NCBI RefSeq assembly: GCF_034350045.1 | Contig: NZ_CP133781.1 | Location: 3,582,501-3,646,500, forward strand | Direction of reading: 5' to 3' | Origin: Pseudomonas sp. CCI4.2 | GTDB lineage: Bacteria; Pseudomonadota; Gammaproteobacteria; Pseudomonadales; Pseudomonadaceae | Length of the DNA: 64,000 nucleotides | Shown: positions 1 to 10,171 of the stretch, piece after piece | Numbering within the stretch: the first letter of the stretch is position 1 | How the letters are laid out: every line of letters starts with the position of its first letter | The notes under the pieces: model-generated | What the model saw: only the letters and a program-made list of their open reading frames with translations | Told to the model about the DNA's origin: nothing | Databases searched by the model: none | Program-made: the position numbers and the translations under genes

Positions 1-1395
<1,395 letters not shown>

Positions 1396-1566
1396 GGGGT
1401 AGGTGCTGGCAAACTGGCATGTTTTATTCATCCATTTGATTGCACTCTGTAACCAACTGTATCCGCTTGCGTTGTTGTTATACCGCTCGGAACTAAGCAC
1501 GGAATTTTTCTTAATAGCGGCGTGTCATCTGATTCTCTAGGATTGAGTTGATGAGGCCGCCAGTAG

Positions 1567-1791
1567 ATGAACCATTCCAAACATTACAGAATCGATTACT
1601 TGCTTAATGGCAGTTTCAAATCGTTCTATATCAGCGCTGAATTCATGGACAACACCGAAGCATGGCACCACGCAAGTGTCGATGCGGGCATTGGCCGGAT
1701 TCCTAAGTACCGGCTGGAAAGAGTGCCTCGGGTGTCGCGCCCGTACGCCGAACATTTCGGCATTACGGACGTTGAGTGGGCACAGGGCTGA
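1567..1791 (+). CDS. DUF6555 family small protein
   Basis: A 74-residue soluble protein of unknown function. The pattern IDY-L-G--KSF, then MDN-EAWHHA--DAG-GRIP, then HFGITDVEW is what I recall from the small Pseudomonas family DUF6555. A GAGG Shine-Dalgarno-like sequence lies about 10 bases before the ATG. No membrane segment or signal peptide is visible. It stands alone, converging on the MFS gene that ends 4 bases later on the other strand. Nothing in the sequence shows its role. Confidence 0.7.
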   Translation: MNHSKHYRIDYLLNGSFKSFYISAEFMDNTEAWHHASVDAGIGRIPKYRLERVPRVSRPYAEHFGITDVEWAQG

Positions 1792-1794
1792 CGG

Positions 1795-3231
1795 CTAGTG
1801 GGCAATGTTCTCCAGTGCCAGGTTGCGCGTGCGTGGCCCGAAACGACCGATGGTGATCATTACGATCAACATGCTGCTAACGATAAATGCCAACACGCCG
1901 GGTGTGCCGAAGTGATCGAGAAAGACCCCTATCAATAGACTGCTGAAGACGGTCGATAAACGGCTGAACGAATAACAGAACCCCACCGCCCGCGCGCGAA
2001 TATTGGTCGGGAACAGTTCGCTTTGATAAGAGTGGTACGCGAAACTTAGCCAAGCGTTGCAGAAGGTAATCATGATGCCGCACACCATCAGCCCCACTGC
2101 GGATGTTTGCAGTGCGAACAGTGTTCCAAAGATCATGCTTCCCAGCGCCGAACCGACAATTTGCCATTTGTTTTCGAACCGGTTGGCAAACTTGACGAAC
2201 AGCAACGGCCCGAGCGGATAAGCGAGGGTAATAACAAAGGCGTACATCAAACTGTGAGTGACACTGACACCTTGGCCGGACAGCAACGCAGGCAACCAAT
2301 TGCCGAAACCGAAAAAACCGATGGCCTGGAATACATGAAACACGATCAGCATCAGTGAACGCCTGCGGTAAGGCGGTTGCCACATGTCGGCAAAGCGTCC
2401 TACACCCTCAACCGCAACTGTCTTTGGCTCCGGCTGCTCCAACGCTTTGCCATGATCGCTTAGGCAGCGCGCTTCAAGGTTGTCCATGATCTGCTCGGCT
2501 TCTTCGAACCGACCTTGCTGCGCTAGCCAGCGCGGCGACTCCGGTAAACGCGAACGCAACCACCAGATGAACAACGCGAACCCAGCACTGGCGAGTACCA
2601 CCCAGCGCCAGCCGGAGACCCCGAACGGGTCTTGGGGCACTAGCCACCAGGACATTAACGCCACCGCCGGCACCGACAAGAACTGCACGAAGAACGCAAA
2701 GGCGAAGGCCGAGCTGCGCATGCGTTTGGGCACCAACTCCGACAGGTAGGCGTCAATCGTGACCAGCTCCACACCGAGCCCGATGCCAACCAGAAAGCGC
2801 ATGCCGATGATGCCCAGCGCCGAACTTTGTACGCCCATCAGCACGGTCGCGACTGTGTACCAGATCAACGCCACGGTAAAGATCGCACGCCGCCCAAACC
2901 GGTCGGCAATCGGGCTGAGCAGGCTGGCGCCGAGAAACAACCCAAGAAAAGTTGCTGAGGCAAAAGCCGCCTGGTCGGAGAAGCCAAACACCCCCAGATT
3001 GCCGGTGGCGAAAATCCCGTCACGGATCAGCCCTGGGCTGATGTAGGCAGTCTGAAACAAGTCATACAGCTCGAAAAATCCGCCAATCGACAGCAAGGCC
3101 ACCAGCCGCCATAACGTTGCGACCGTGGGTAGCCGGTCGATGCGCGCCGAAATAAAGGCGGCGCGAATCGGGTCGACGCCATCGGTAATAGTGGCACTGT
3201 CGGGGGTGGCGGCGGGGGAGGGCGTGGACAT
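1795..3231 (-). CDS. MFS transporter, sugar/metabolite porter type
   Basis: Inner-membrane secondary transporter of 478 residues, probably a proton symporter. It shows the sugar-porter/metabolite-symporter hallmarks: the loop 2-3 signature DRFGRR, the loop after TM6 beginning LPESPRWLAQQG, and about twelve hydrophobic segments with a hydrophilic middle loop near residues 235-275. GGAAAGC precedes the ATG by 7 bases. It is divergent from the DUF1989 gene (starts about 108 bases apart), so the two probably share a control region and possibly a substrate pathway. The substrate cannot be read from the sequence; organic acids, aromatic acids or sugars are all possible. Confidence 0.85.
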   Translation of the reverse strand: MSTPSPAATPDSATITDGVDPIRAAFISARIDRLPTVATLWRLVALLSIGGFFELYDLFQTAYISPGLIRDGIFATGNLGVFGFSDQAAFASATFLGLFLGASLLSPIADRFGRRAIFTVALIWYTVATVLMGVQSSALGIIGMRFLVGIGLGVELVTIDAYLSELVPKRMRSSAFAFAFFVQFLSVPAVALMSWWLVPQDPFGVSGWRWVVLASAGFALFIWWLRSRLPESPRWLAQQGRFEEAEQIMDNLEARCLSDHGKALEQPEPKTVAVEGVGRFADMWQPPYRRRSLMLIVFHVFQAIGFFGFGNWLPALLSGQGVSVTHSLMYAFVITLAYPLGPLLFVKFANRFENKWQIVGSALGSMIFGTLFALQTSAVGLMVCGIMITFCNAWLSFAYHSYQSELFPTNIRARAVGFCYSFSRLSTVFSSLLIGVFLDHFGTPGVLAFIVSSMLIVMITIGRFGPRTRNLALENIAH

Positions 3232-3339
3232 GCGGGCTTTCCAAATCCAAGGGCAGAAGGTGCGTTTTTTGTGCGATAAATTGTTACATTCATTCGGCCG
3301 AATGTGTCAGCCCTTTTTCCAGCGAGAGGCCATTGCCCC

Positions 3340-4191
3340 ATGTACAAAGATTACCCTGCGGCTTATCAGGTCAGTAAAGGCTCGGCGCTCAACGTCGATA
3401 AAGCCTTTTATCAACGCATCCGCGAACAGACGGGCGCCCGCACCCTGGTTGAGCAGTTCGAAGTGCCGATCCGCACCGGGCGCGCCTGGAAAGTCTCGGC
3501 GGGGCAGGTGTTTCGAGTCACAACCCCGGTCGGCCCGCAGGTGGGGGATTTCAATATCTGGAACGCCCACGACCCCCGCGAACGGATGTGGGCCGCACGC
3601 ACCCGGCAACTCCAGGGCGCCCACGTCAGCACCTATGATCGGCTCTGGTCGAACCTACCGTTTCTGCGGCCAATGGCGACCATCACCGACGACAGCCTGG
3701 CCGGTTACGGTATCGATGAACATGGCGGCCGTCTGCACGATCTGCTCGGCACCCGTTGCGATCCCTATGTGAACAAGATGCTGACCGGCGAAGACTTCCA
3801 TCATCACTGCCACTCAAACCTGACGCGCGCGGTATTGCCTCACGGGCTGACCGAATTCGATGTGCATGATGTGTTGAACATCTTTCAATGCACCGGCCTG
3901 AACCACGACGACATGTACTTCATGAAAGCCTGTCCGGCGAAGAAGGGCGATTACCTTGAGTTTTTCGCGGAAATCGACGTGTTGTGCGCGCTGTCGACCT
4001 GTCCGGGAGGTGACTTGTCCTTGGCCATGTGGGGGCCTGACGCGCAAGACCCATTGACCGTTTGCCGGCCGCTGGGGGTGGAAATTTATCAACTCGATGA
4101 CAGCCTGCTGGAAGGCTGGAAACAACCGGAACGCGCGGCCTATAAAGGCTTGCACGGCTTGGAAATTGCCAAGGCTGAGTGGGAAAAATAG
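3340..4191 (+). CDS. DUF1989 (urea carboxylase-associated) family protein
   Basis: A 283-residue cytoplasmic protein of the DUF1989 family, whose members often sit beside urea carboxylase or aminomethyltransferase-like genes and whose activity is generally not established. Recognisable stretches are the GQVFRVTTPVGPQVGDFN core with an aspartate after the glycine, the histidine/cysteine-rich HHHCHSNL, and STCPGGD near the C-terminus, all suggesting a metal-binding cupin-like fold. I chose ATG 3340 because AGAGG lies about 10 bases upstream and family members begin close to here; a reading from 3304 would add 12 unlikely residues. No urea carboxylase gene is near; the neighbour is a divergent MFS transporter. 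Confidence 0.75.
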   Translation: MYKDYPAAYQVSKGSALNVDKAFYQRIREQTGARTLVEQFEVPIRTGRAWKVSAGQVFRVTTPVGPQVGDFNIWNAHDPRERMWAARTRQLQGAHVSTYDRLWSNLPFLRPMATITDDSLAGYGIDEHGGRLHDLLGTRCDPYVNKMLTGEDFHHHCHSNLTRAVLPHGLTEFDVHDVLNIFQCTGLNHDDMYFMKACPAKKGDYLEFFAEIDVLCALSTCPGGDLSLAMWGPDAQDPLTVCRPLGVEIYQLDDSLLEGWKQPERAAYKGLHGLEIAKAEWEK

Positions 4192-4234
4192 CACGTATGG
4201 GGTTGCCCTCTGGCAGCCCCTTTGCGAACGGGTG

Positions 4235-4810
4235 TCAGCGAGCCAGCCACGCCAGCCCGGCGGTTTTCATGTCGGTTTCCATCTGGCTGCCTTTGGTGGC
4301 GAACACCCGTGTCACCGGGAAGCCGCTTTTTTCCAGCACGTAGGCCAGCGGCGCGTATTCCCGGGGATAACGCTGCAGGGACTCGGCGTCGATGTCGACC
4401 AACCCCTGAGGAAAGGTGAACGACCCCATGTCGTAGATGCTCTGGCGTTTGATGATTTTCCAGACACCGTTGCGTTGCTCAACCCAGTCATAAAAACGAT
4501 TGTGAACGCTGCATCCCAGCCCTAGGGTGACGTTTTCGCCGACGATGATCGCGTTGGTTTCAACGATGGCCCGGCACGCGTTGAACGTGACCATGGGCGC
4601 GGCAATAAAGTGCTTGGTGCGTAAATCCGAGCTGCCCATATGCATCGACGCGTCGACGAACTCACTGAACAGGCCTTCAAACCAGGTCACCTCAATGGTG
4701 CCCTCGGGGTGAAACAATTCGCGCAGACTGTCCCATTGCGCCAGATCTCGATAAATCCAGCCGTTAATCAAATCCGCAATGGTCATTCGATCTACAAGGT
4801 ATTCGTACAT
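4235..4810 (-). CDS. NTF2-like / SnoaL-fold protein
   Basis: A 191-residue cytoplasmic protein of the NTF2-like superfamily, which holds small cone-shaped isomerases, dehydratases and hydroxylase small subunits. The N-terminal pattern -DLINGWIYRDLAQWDSLRELFHPEGTIEVTWF and the later cores CRAIVETNAIIVGENV and CSVHNRFYDWVEQRNGVWKI are typical of this fold. ATG 4810 has an AGGGG-like site about 8 bases upstream; a GTG at 4831 would add 7 residues. It lies alone between two unrelated genes, so no pathway can be assigned. Confidence 0.7.
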   Translation of the reverse strand: MYEYLVDRMTIADLINGWIYRDLAQWDSLRELFHPEGTIEVTWFEGLFSEFVDASMHMGSSDLRTKHFIAAPMVTFNACRAIVETNAIIVGENVTLGLGCSVHNRFYDWVEQRNGVWKIIKRQSIYDMGSFTFPQGLVDIDAESLQRYPREYAPLAYVLEKSGFPVTRVFATKGSQMETDMKTAGLAWLAR

Positions 4811-4937
4811 GTCCAGCCCCTGTGTGTGCACAACGGTGCCCGAGATGATGCCGAGCTACTCAATCTGACACGCAAAAGCAGAGATTGATCAGTTTTCTTG
4901 GGGGGTGCGCTGCCTTGTCGCATCAGCGCCGAGAGGT

Positions 4938-5786
4938 TTACTCGAAGGTGCCCAGCCGCTCAGCGATCAACGGCAGCAGCAGCTCACAGGAAGCTTCGAT
5001 TTTCAAATCGAGAAATTCATCCGCGCGGGTTTTGCCGAAGTTGATGGCGATCAGCGGTTTTTTTTGATCGGCCATGGCTCGGCACAAACGGAACGCAGAA
5101 AATGCCATCAGCGATGAACCCACCACCAACAGCCCTTGGGCCTGCTCAACGCTGTGCATGGCTTTGACGGCAGTGACCTGGGCAACGTTTTCGCCGAAAA
5201 AAACCACGTCCGGTTTCAAGCGATCGCCCTGACAGTGCGGGCAGTGCGGCACTTGGAAACGCGCTTCGAACGCCGGATCAAGCAACGTATCGCCGTCGGG
5301 TGCCTGTACCGCATCGACTCCCGATAAGTAGGGGTTTTGGGTTTCCAGGATCACTTGGACTGCATCGCGATCGGTGCGCTGCCCGCAGTCGAGACAGACC
5401 ACCCGGTGCAGGCTGCCGTGGAGTTCAATGACATCGCGGCTGCCGGCTTGGTCGTGCAGCGTGTCGACGTTTTGCGTGATGACCCCGTTGATCAATTGCC
5501 GCGCCTGTAACTCCGCCAAAGCATCATGCGCCGCATTGGGTCGGGCCAGGCGAATACGTGGCCAGCCGAGCATCGCCCGTGCCCAGTAGCGCTGGCGTGC
5601 GGTGGGCGCATTGATAAAGTCCTGATACATCATCGGCGCTTTGCCCCGGCGAACTCCGTCTTTATCCCGGTAGTCCGGAATCCCGGAGGACGTGCTGATC
5701 CCGGCCCCGGTCAGCACTAGAAACGGCCGTTCGTCCATTAACTGGCACAAAGTCTCCACGCCGTCGCGGGTCAGGCTGTCGATCAT
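4938..5786 (-). CDS. Sir2-family NAD-dependent protein deacylase
   Basis: A 282-residue sirtuin removing acyl groups from protein lysines with NAD+ cleavage, acting in the cytoplasm. The NAD-binding motif GAGIST is at about residues 27-32, followed by GIPDYR, the catalytic-region motifs TQNVDTLH and LHGSLH (histidine general base), and a zinc site formed by VCLDC and, about 50 residues later, PHCPHC. The C-terminal VVGSSLM and AINFG contact NAD. The long spacing between cysteine pairs and the length resemble class II (SIRT4-like) bacterial sirtuins more than CobB of E. coli. GGAGC precedes the ATG by 8 bases. It is monocistronic. Confidence 0.9.
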   Translation of the reverse strand: MIDSLTRDGVETLCQLMDERPFLVLTGAGISTSSGIPDYRDKDGVRRGKAPMMYQDFINAPTARQRYWARAMLGWPRIRLARPNAAHDALAELQARQLINGVITQNVDTLHDQAGSRDVIELHGSLHRVVCLDCGQRTDRDAVQVILETQNPYLSGVDAVQAPDGDTLLDPAFEARFQVPHCPHCQGDRLKPDVVFFGENVAQVTAVKAMHSVEQAQGLLVVGSSLMAFSAFRLCRAMADQKKPLIAINFGKTRADEFLDLKIEASCELLLPLIAERLGTFE

Positions 5787-5918
5787 CGGGGAAGCTCCGT
5801 TGCAAGGCGCCGGGGGGGGCTGGGCAGGTGGGTAACGATAGTCTGCTTTTGAGGTTTTATGTCAAGCCGGAGCCCTCCGTTTGGCGAGGCGACTGATGGG
5901 GAGTATCAGGTAGAACGC

Positions 5919-5998
5919 TTCCCGAATAAATTCGGTCCCACCGGTTTCTCGTGTGATGCGAAAAACCGGAGATCAGTGGGACCGAATTCATTCGGGAA
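5919..5998. repeat. REPIN (family A doublet)
   Basis: Two inverted copies of a 23-bp element (5919-5941 and 5976-5998) with core CCCGAATGAATTCGGTCCCA flank an inner inverted repeat (ccggttt / aaaccgg). The whole 80 bases can fold into one long hairpin, the arrangement called a REPIN. The right copy overlaps the end of the adjacent monooxygenase gene. Further copies are at 16638, 28743, 29010, 36498 and 45616. Confidence 0.85.
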
Positions 5999-7469
5999 GG
6001 TCGCGCCGCGATGTTTCAGACAGAAACCGGATAACCCCGTCCTCCACCCGGCCATACCTGAGCGCCACCAGGTCTTTCAGGTAATTCTGTGGCAAATGCC
6101 AAGGTTTCTTAGAGCCCTGTTTCGGCAGTGCGTTGGTCGCACGAAGGACATAGCCGGAGGAGATGTTCAGCAACGGACGAGCCTCAACGCTGCTGTCGTC
6201 GCACACCGGCATGGCGGTCTTGAAGCCATATTTGTCCATGTGATTAATCAGCCGACACACATACATCGACGACAAATCCGCGCGCAGTGTCCACGAAGCG
6301 TTGGTGTAGCCCACGCACAGGGCGAAATTCGGAATACCGCTCAGCAGTGCGCCTTTGTAGACAAAGGTGTCGGCCAGTTCAACGTTTTGCCCATCCATGA
6401 CGAGCCGCATCCCGCCGCAGGCTTGCAGTTTCAAGCCGGTGGCGGTCACCACGATGTCCGCCGCCAACTCCCGACCGGACTTGAGCCTGATGCCGCTGGC
6501 AGTAAACGTATCAATTTCATCGGTGACCATTGAGGCAGTGCCGCAAGACAGGGCGTTGAACAAATCCGCATTGGGCACCAGGCACAACCGTTGATCCCAA
6601 GGTTGATAGCGTGGCTTGAAATGCTTATCCACGGCAAACCCCTTGGGCAGCTTGCTCATCACCCCAAGTCTCAGGAGTTTTCTGGCCAGCACCGGCATGC
6701 CTCGACAAAACTGGTAAAGACCGAGGGCGAGGAGGATGTTTTTCCAACGTGCAATCCGGTGGGCTGCGTGTTCCGGCAAGGTGCGCCTTAAAAAGTCGGC
6801 AATGGGATCAGTGTTTGGTAACGAGGCGACATAACTTGGCGAGCGCTGCAACAAGGTCACATGCCCTGCCTTGGCTGCCAGCGCCGGTACCAGGGTGACG
6901 GCAGTGGCGCCACTGCCAATCACGACGATTTGTTTGCCCGCGTAGTCGAGGCCCTCCGGCCAGCGTTGAGGATGGATCAGCCTACCGGTGAACCCCTCGC
7001 TGCCCGGAAACTCAGGGCTGTAGCCCCCGGCGTAATCGTAGTAGCCGCTGCACACGTACAAAAAGTTGCAGCGGTATGGCAGCGTTTCTTGCGTGCCCGT
7101 GTTCACCGTGTCGACGGTCCATTGGGAATCTTCAGAAGACCATTGTGCAGACCGCACCTGATGCCCGAAGCGGATGTGCTGATCAATACCAAACGCATGG
7201 GCCGTGTCGCGCAGGTATTGCAAAATCGCCGCGCCATCGGCAATGGCGTGAGTGCCTTTCCAGGGTCGGAAGGGGTAGCTCAAGGTAAACATGTCCGAGT
7301 CCGAACGCATGCCTGGATAGCGAAATAAATCCCAAGTGCCGCCACTTTCGGCGCGGCCCTCCAGAATGGCGTAACGCTTGCCGGGGCAGCGTGTCTGCAA
7401 CCGATACGCCGCACCAATCCCCGACAGCCCAGCGCCGATGATCAGAACATCAAAATGGGGGGTCGCCAT
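5988..7469 (-). CDS. Baeyer-Villiger-type flavin monooxygenase
   Basis: A 493-residue FAD- and NADPH-dependent monooxygenase, inserting oxygen next to a ketone or oxidising a soft nucleophile. It has an N-terminal FAD Rossmann motif (GAGLSGIGAA, about residues 12-21), the EGRAESGGTWDLFRYPG flavin-contact region, the Baeyer-Villiger fingerprint F-T-G-x-x-x-H-x-x-x-W-P near 155-166, and directly after it the NADPH motif GSGATA. The EthA-like class is the nearest I recognise. GGAGGG lies 7 bases before ATG 7469. The stop codon and the last three codons (Leu-Pro-Glu) lie inside a REP copy. No substrate-specific neighbour is present. Confidence 0.87.
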   Translation of the reverse strand: MATPHFDVLIIGAGLSGIGAAYRLQTRCPGKRYAILEGRAESGGTWDLFRYPGMRSDSDMFTLSYPFRPWKGTHAIADGAAILQYLRDTAHAFGIDQHIRFGHQVRSAQWSSEDSQWTVDTVNTGTQETLPYRCNFLYVCSGYYDYAGGYSPEFPGSEGFTGRLIHPQRWPEGLDYAGKQIVVIGSGATAVTLVPALAAKAGHVTLLQRSPSYVASLPNTDPIADFLRRTLPEHAAHRIARWKNILLALGLYQFCRGMPVLARKLLRLGVMSKLPKGFAVDKHFKPRYQPWDQRLCLVPNADLFNALSCGTASMVTDEIDTFTASGIRLKSGRELAADIVVTATGLKLQACGGMRLVMDGQNVELADTFVYKGALLSGIPNFALCVGYTNASWTLRADLSSMYVCRLINHMDKYGFKTAMPVCDDSSVEARPLLNISSGYVLRATNALPKQGSKKPWHLPQNYLKDLVALRYGRVEDGVIRFLSETSRRDLPE

Positions 7470-7524
7470 CACATGCCCTCCGGGTAGTGCGGACCTTAAC
7501 CCACAGCGTAGTTGTTCGCGTTAG

Positions 7525-8508
7525 TTACTGCTCGCGTGGAGCGGTACTGTCTTCGCCCATGAGACTCGGTGTATCCAGCAAAAAAATCAACGCCTTCAAT
7601 CCACCTCCAGCCTGTTCATCGGCGAACTCAGGCGGGTTTTCCAGGCGGTATTGAAAACTCAGGCGGGACGCTTCGATGGCCATGTTATCGATGAGGAATT
7701 CGGCGCCGATGCTCGGGTCGTTGTGGCACGCCAGTACAGTGCCCTGGGGGTTGAGCAGGTCGGGTAGGCGGCGGAGGATTTTTTGGTAATCCTTGGTCAA
7801 CACAAAGCTGCCTTTCTGGAACGACGGCGGGTCGATGATGATCAGGTCGTAAGGGCCGTCCCGTTTGACCCGAGCCCAGGATTTGAACAGGTCGTGCCCC
7901 AGGAAGCTGACGCGGCTCAGGTCGTGCTGGTTGAGCCGATGGTTTTCTCGCCCACGATTAAGGGCGGCTTTGGACATGTCGAGGTTGACCACCTGTCCCG
8001 CGTCACCGGCAATCGCGGCCACGGAAAAACCGCAGGTGTAGGCGAACAGATTAAGCACCCGCTTGCCTTGGGAGTGGGCCTTAACCCAGTTGCGCCCATA
8101 ACGCATGTCGAGGAACAAACCGGTGTTTTGATTGCGGCCAAAATCCAGCTTGTAGTGCAGGCCGTGCTCGGTGATAACGCCGTTATCAACCGGCTCGCCC
8201 AACAACCACTCGGTGCTGCTGTCTTGCAGGTAGCGGTGCTGCAGCAACAGCGCGTGCGCACCGGAGTTGAGCCACGTCGGCGATTGGCTCAGTGCCTCAA
8301 GTATTTCGCGCAATCCAGTCATTTCGGTCGCGTCGGGCTCTTTGAACAGCGACACCAGCACTGCACCGTTCAACCAGTCGATGGTCACCTGTTCCAGGCC
8401 CTGCCAACGTCGGCCCCGGCCATGGAACAGGCGCCGTGCTTCGTCGGGGGGACTGCTCAAGGCATCGAGCAAGTGGGCGTGCAGCAGAGACAATGCATCT
8501 GAATTCAT
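7525..8508 (-). CDS. RlmI-like class I SAM methyltransferase
   Basis: A 327-residue methyltransferase related to the YccW/RlmI group of 23S rRNA cytosine-5 methyltransferases, but without a convincing N-terminal PUA domain. The Rossmann core begins with VLNLFAYTCGFSVAA (motif I, about residue 150), then NLDMSKAAL, HDLFK and the catalytic motif IIIDPPSFQKGSF. An RlmI-like Cys is not seen beside the motif, so the target base is uncertain; ribosomal RNA is an inference. The gene ends 56 bases before the monooxygenase start and follows the Old Yellow Enzyme terminator, so it is probably transcribed by itself. Its Shine-Dalgarno is weak. Confidence 0.75.
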   Translation of the reverse strand: MNSDALSLLHAHLLDALSSPPDEARRLFHGRGRRWQGLEQVTIDWLNGAVLVSLFKEPDATEMTGLREILEALSQSPTWLNSGAHALLLQHRYLQDSSTEWLLGEPVDNGVITEHGLHYKLDFGRNQNTGLFLDMRYGRNWVKAHSQGKRVLNLFAYTCGFSVAAIAGDAGQVVNLDMSKAALNRGRENHRLNQHDLSRVSFLGHDLFKSWARVKRDGPYDLIIIDPPSFQKGSFVLTKDYQKILRRLPDLLNPQGTVLACHNDPSIGAEFLIDNMAIEASRLSFQYRLENPPEFADEQAGGGLKALIFLLDTPSLMGEDSTAPREQ

Positions 8509-8590
8509 AGCGAAAAAGGTCGGTCATTCATGAGCGCGCAGTTTAAGCGCAATGGCCTGAACGCCGAGGGCCTTTCTCAGGGCTCAACGC

Positions 8591-8627
8591 AAAAAAAGGA
8601 GGCATCCGCCACTGCGGATGCTTCCTT
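8591..8627 (-). terminator. Rho-independent terminator after Old Yellow Enzyme gene
   Basis: Arms at 8596-8609 and 8614-8627 form a 14-bp stem with one G-U pair and a 4-base loop. On the minus strand it is followed by a run of seven U residues (8597-8591). It sits about 20 bases after the stop of the minus-strand flavin oxidoreductase gene. Confidence 0.85.
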
Positions 8628-8644
8628 GCTTACCCCGTTATCGA

Positions 8645-9745
8645 TCACGCGACGCTGTAACGCTCCAACCAATGGGCGTACGGCGCAGGCAAGACCCAGG
8701 ACGGGTTTTCGACGCCTAACTTACGGGCTGCATGCAGCGGCCAGTGCGGGTTGTCGAGCATGGCGCGGCCGAAGCTCACCAGATCGAGCTGGCCTTCAGC
8801 GAGGGCGCTTTCTGCCAGCTCTGGCGTGCCGATGCCCCAAGACGCGGTGACTGGCAAACCGACTTCGCGACGCAAACGTTGGGCAATAGGCGCAAGAAAC
8901 GCTGGCGTGCCCCAAGGTACGTCGGGAGTGGCGGTAGAGAAGCCCATGCTGACGTCGAGTAAATCAACCCCAATCGCCTTGAGCTGCTTGGCCAGTTCGA
9001 TGGACTCCAACAGGTGCTCTTCGTCCTGTCCGTCGTATTCAATGACGCCCAAACGAACGGCAAGCGGCAAGTGCTGCGGCCAGACTTCCCGGACGGCGGC
9101 GAGGGTTTCGAGCATGAATCGCGTGCGGTTTTCGAAGCTGCCGCCGTATTCGTCGATGCGCTGGTTAGAGTGTTTCGACAGGAAACCCATCGCCAGATAA
9201 CCGTGGGCGAAGTGCAGTTCAAGCCATTCGAAACCGACATCACGGGCACGTATGGCTGCCGCCACGTGGTCTGCTTTCACCTTGGCGATGTCGTCGAGGG
9301 TCATGGCCCGAGGCACTCTTCGCAGTCCGCCGCCGAGGGCGATGGCCGAGGCCGACAGGGGTTGCCAGCTGCGCGGATCGTCTTCAGCCATGTGGTCGTC
9401 ACCTTCCCAAGGCCGGTTGGCGCTGGCTTTACGGCCGGCGTGACCCAGTTGGATCCCCGGCACGGCGCCGGCCTGTTTGATCGACTCAACGATGGGCCGC
9501 AGCGCTTGGGCTTGTTCGTCATTCCATAGACCGACGTCACCTATGCTGATCCGCGCTTCGGGCGAAACTGAGGTTCCTTCAACGGTCACCAGCGCGGCGC
9601 CGCCTCGGGCCAAGCCTGCGTAATGAACGTGGTGCCATTCTTGGGTCACGCCGTCGATGGCTGAGTATTGGCACATCGGCGACACAATGATGCGATTGCG
9701 CAGCGTCACGCTTTTAAGGGTGAACGGCTGGAAGAGAGCTGACAT
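8645..9745 (-). CDS. Old Yellow Enzyme, YqjM-type NADH:flavin oxidoreductase
   Basis: A 366-residue FMN-dependent ene-reductase that reduces activated C=C bonds of enones, quinones or similar compounds with NAD(P)H. The N-terminal SPMCQYSA carries the redox-tuning cysteine of the YqjM subgroup, and HVHYAGLARGGAALV, QLGHAGRKA, the substrate-anion motif HFAHGYL, GSFENRTRF and SFGRAMLDNPHW are all present. ATG 9745 has AGGAA about 8 bases upstream; upstream reading adds only unlikely residues. Immediately upstream lies a REPIN and a broken LysR gene on the other strand, perhaps its lost regulator. It ends in a good terminator. Confidence 0.9.
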   Translation of the reverse strand: MSALFQPFTLKSVTLRNRIIVSPMCQYSAIDGVTQEWHHVHYAGLARGGAALVTVEGTSVSPEARISIGDVGLWNDEQAQALRPIVESIKQAGAVPGIQLGHAGRKASANRPWEGDDHMAEDDPRSWQPLSASAIALGGGLRRVPRAMTLDDIAKVKADHVAAAIRARDVGFEWLELHFAHGYLAMGFLSKHSNQRIDEYGGSFENRTRFMLETLAAVREVWPQHLPLAVRLGVIEYDGQDEEHLLESIELAKQLKAIGVDLLDVSMGFSTATPDVPWGTPAFLAPIAQRLRREVGLPVTASWGIGTPELAESALAEGQLDLVSFGRAMLDNPHWPLHAARKLGVENPSWVLPAPYAHWLERYSVA

Positions 9746-9796
9746 GTTCAGAATTCCTGAGGGTGGATTTCGCACTGGCTGCGATGACATGGGACA

Positions 9797-9924
9797 TGTA
9801 GGAGCGCGCTTGCCCGCGATCGGCTGCGCAGCAGTCGAAATCAAGCAGCTCGACTCTCCCAATTGGAACTGGAAGAGCCGTAGGGACCGCTTCGCGCTCC
9901 ATCGCGGGCAAGCGCGCTCCTACA
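9797..9924. repeat. REPIN (family B doublet)
   Basis: TGTAGGAGCGCGCTTGCCCG and its inverse lie at 9797-9820 and 9901-9924, perfect inverted 24-bp arms around about 80 bases of centre. This is the classical fluorescens-group REP type and is unrelated to the family A core. It separates the Old Yellow Enzyme gene from the degenerate region upstream. Confidence 0.85.
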
Positions 9925-9960
9925 ATGTGTTATGCGTTAATTAGAAGAGGGACAGGGCAA

Positions 9961-10050
9961 TCAACTGACCTTGCTGCGCAGCAGTTCCAGGGTCGCAAAT
10001 ACTTCCGATGGCTCTGGGCGCAGCGTGTAGTCAGTGTTGACCTCGGGCAT
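9961..10050 (-). pseudogene. Possible 3' relic of an unidentified gene
   Basis: A 29-codon reading beginning MPEVNTDYTLRPEP and ending ELLRSKVS before a TGA has Pseudomonas-like codon usage but is too short to be an independent recognisable gene. It may be the tail of a gene removed when this junction decayed. I cannot name the family. Confidence 0.25.
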
Positions 10051-10171
10051 CGAGTTTGGCTTGAAGCGTCATGCTGATTTCCTTGCACTGGGGAGTGGAT
10101 GGGTCAACTATCGCCCATGCAAAAAATCCGAACTAGACCCTAAACCTGAGTATCAGTTATTCAAATCTGCC

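Noticed and set aside
10034..10171. Upstream extension of the LysR reading (about 46 residues)
   Set aside because: No similarity to LysR proteins before MSDHLFSLRLFVRVA; the normal start is ATG 10172.
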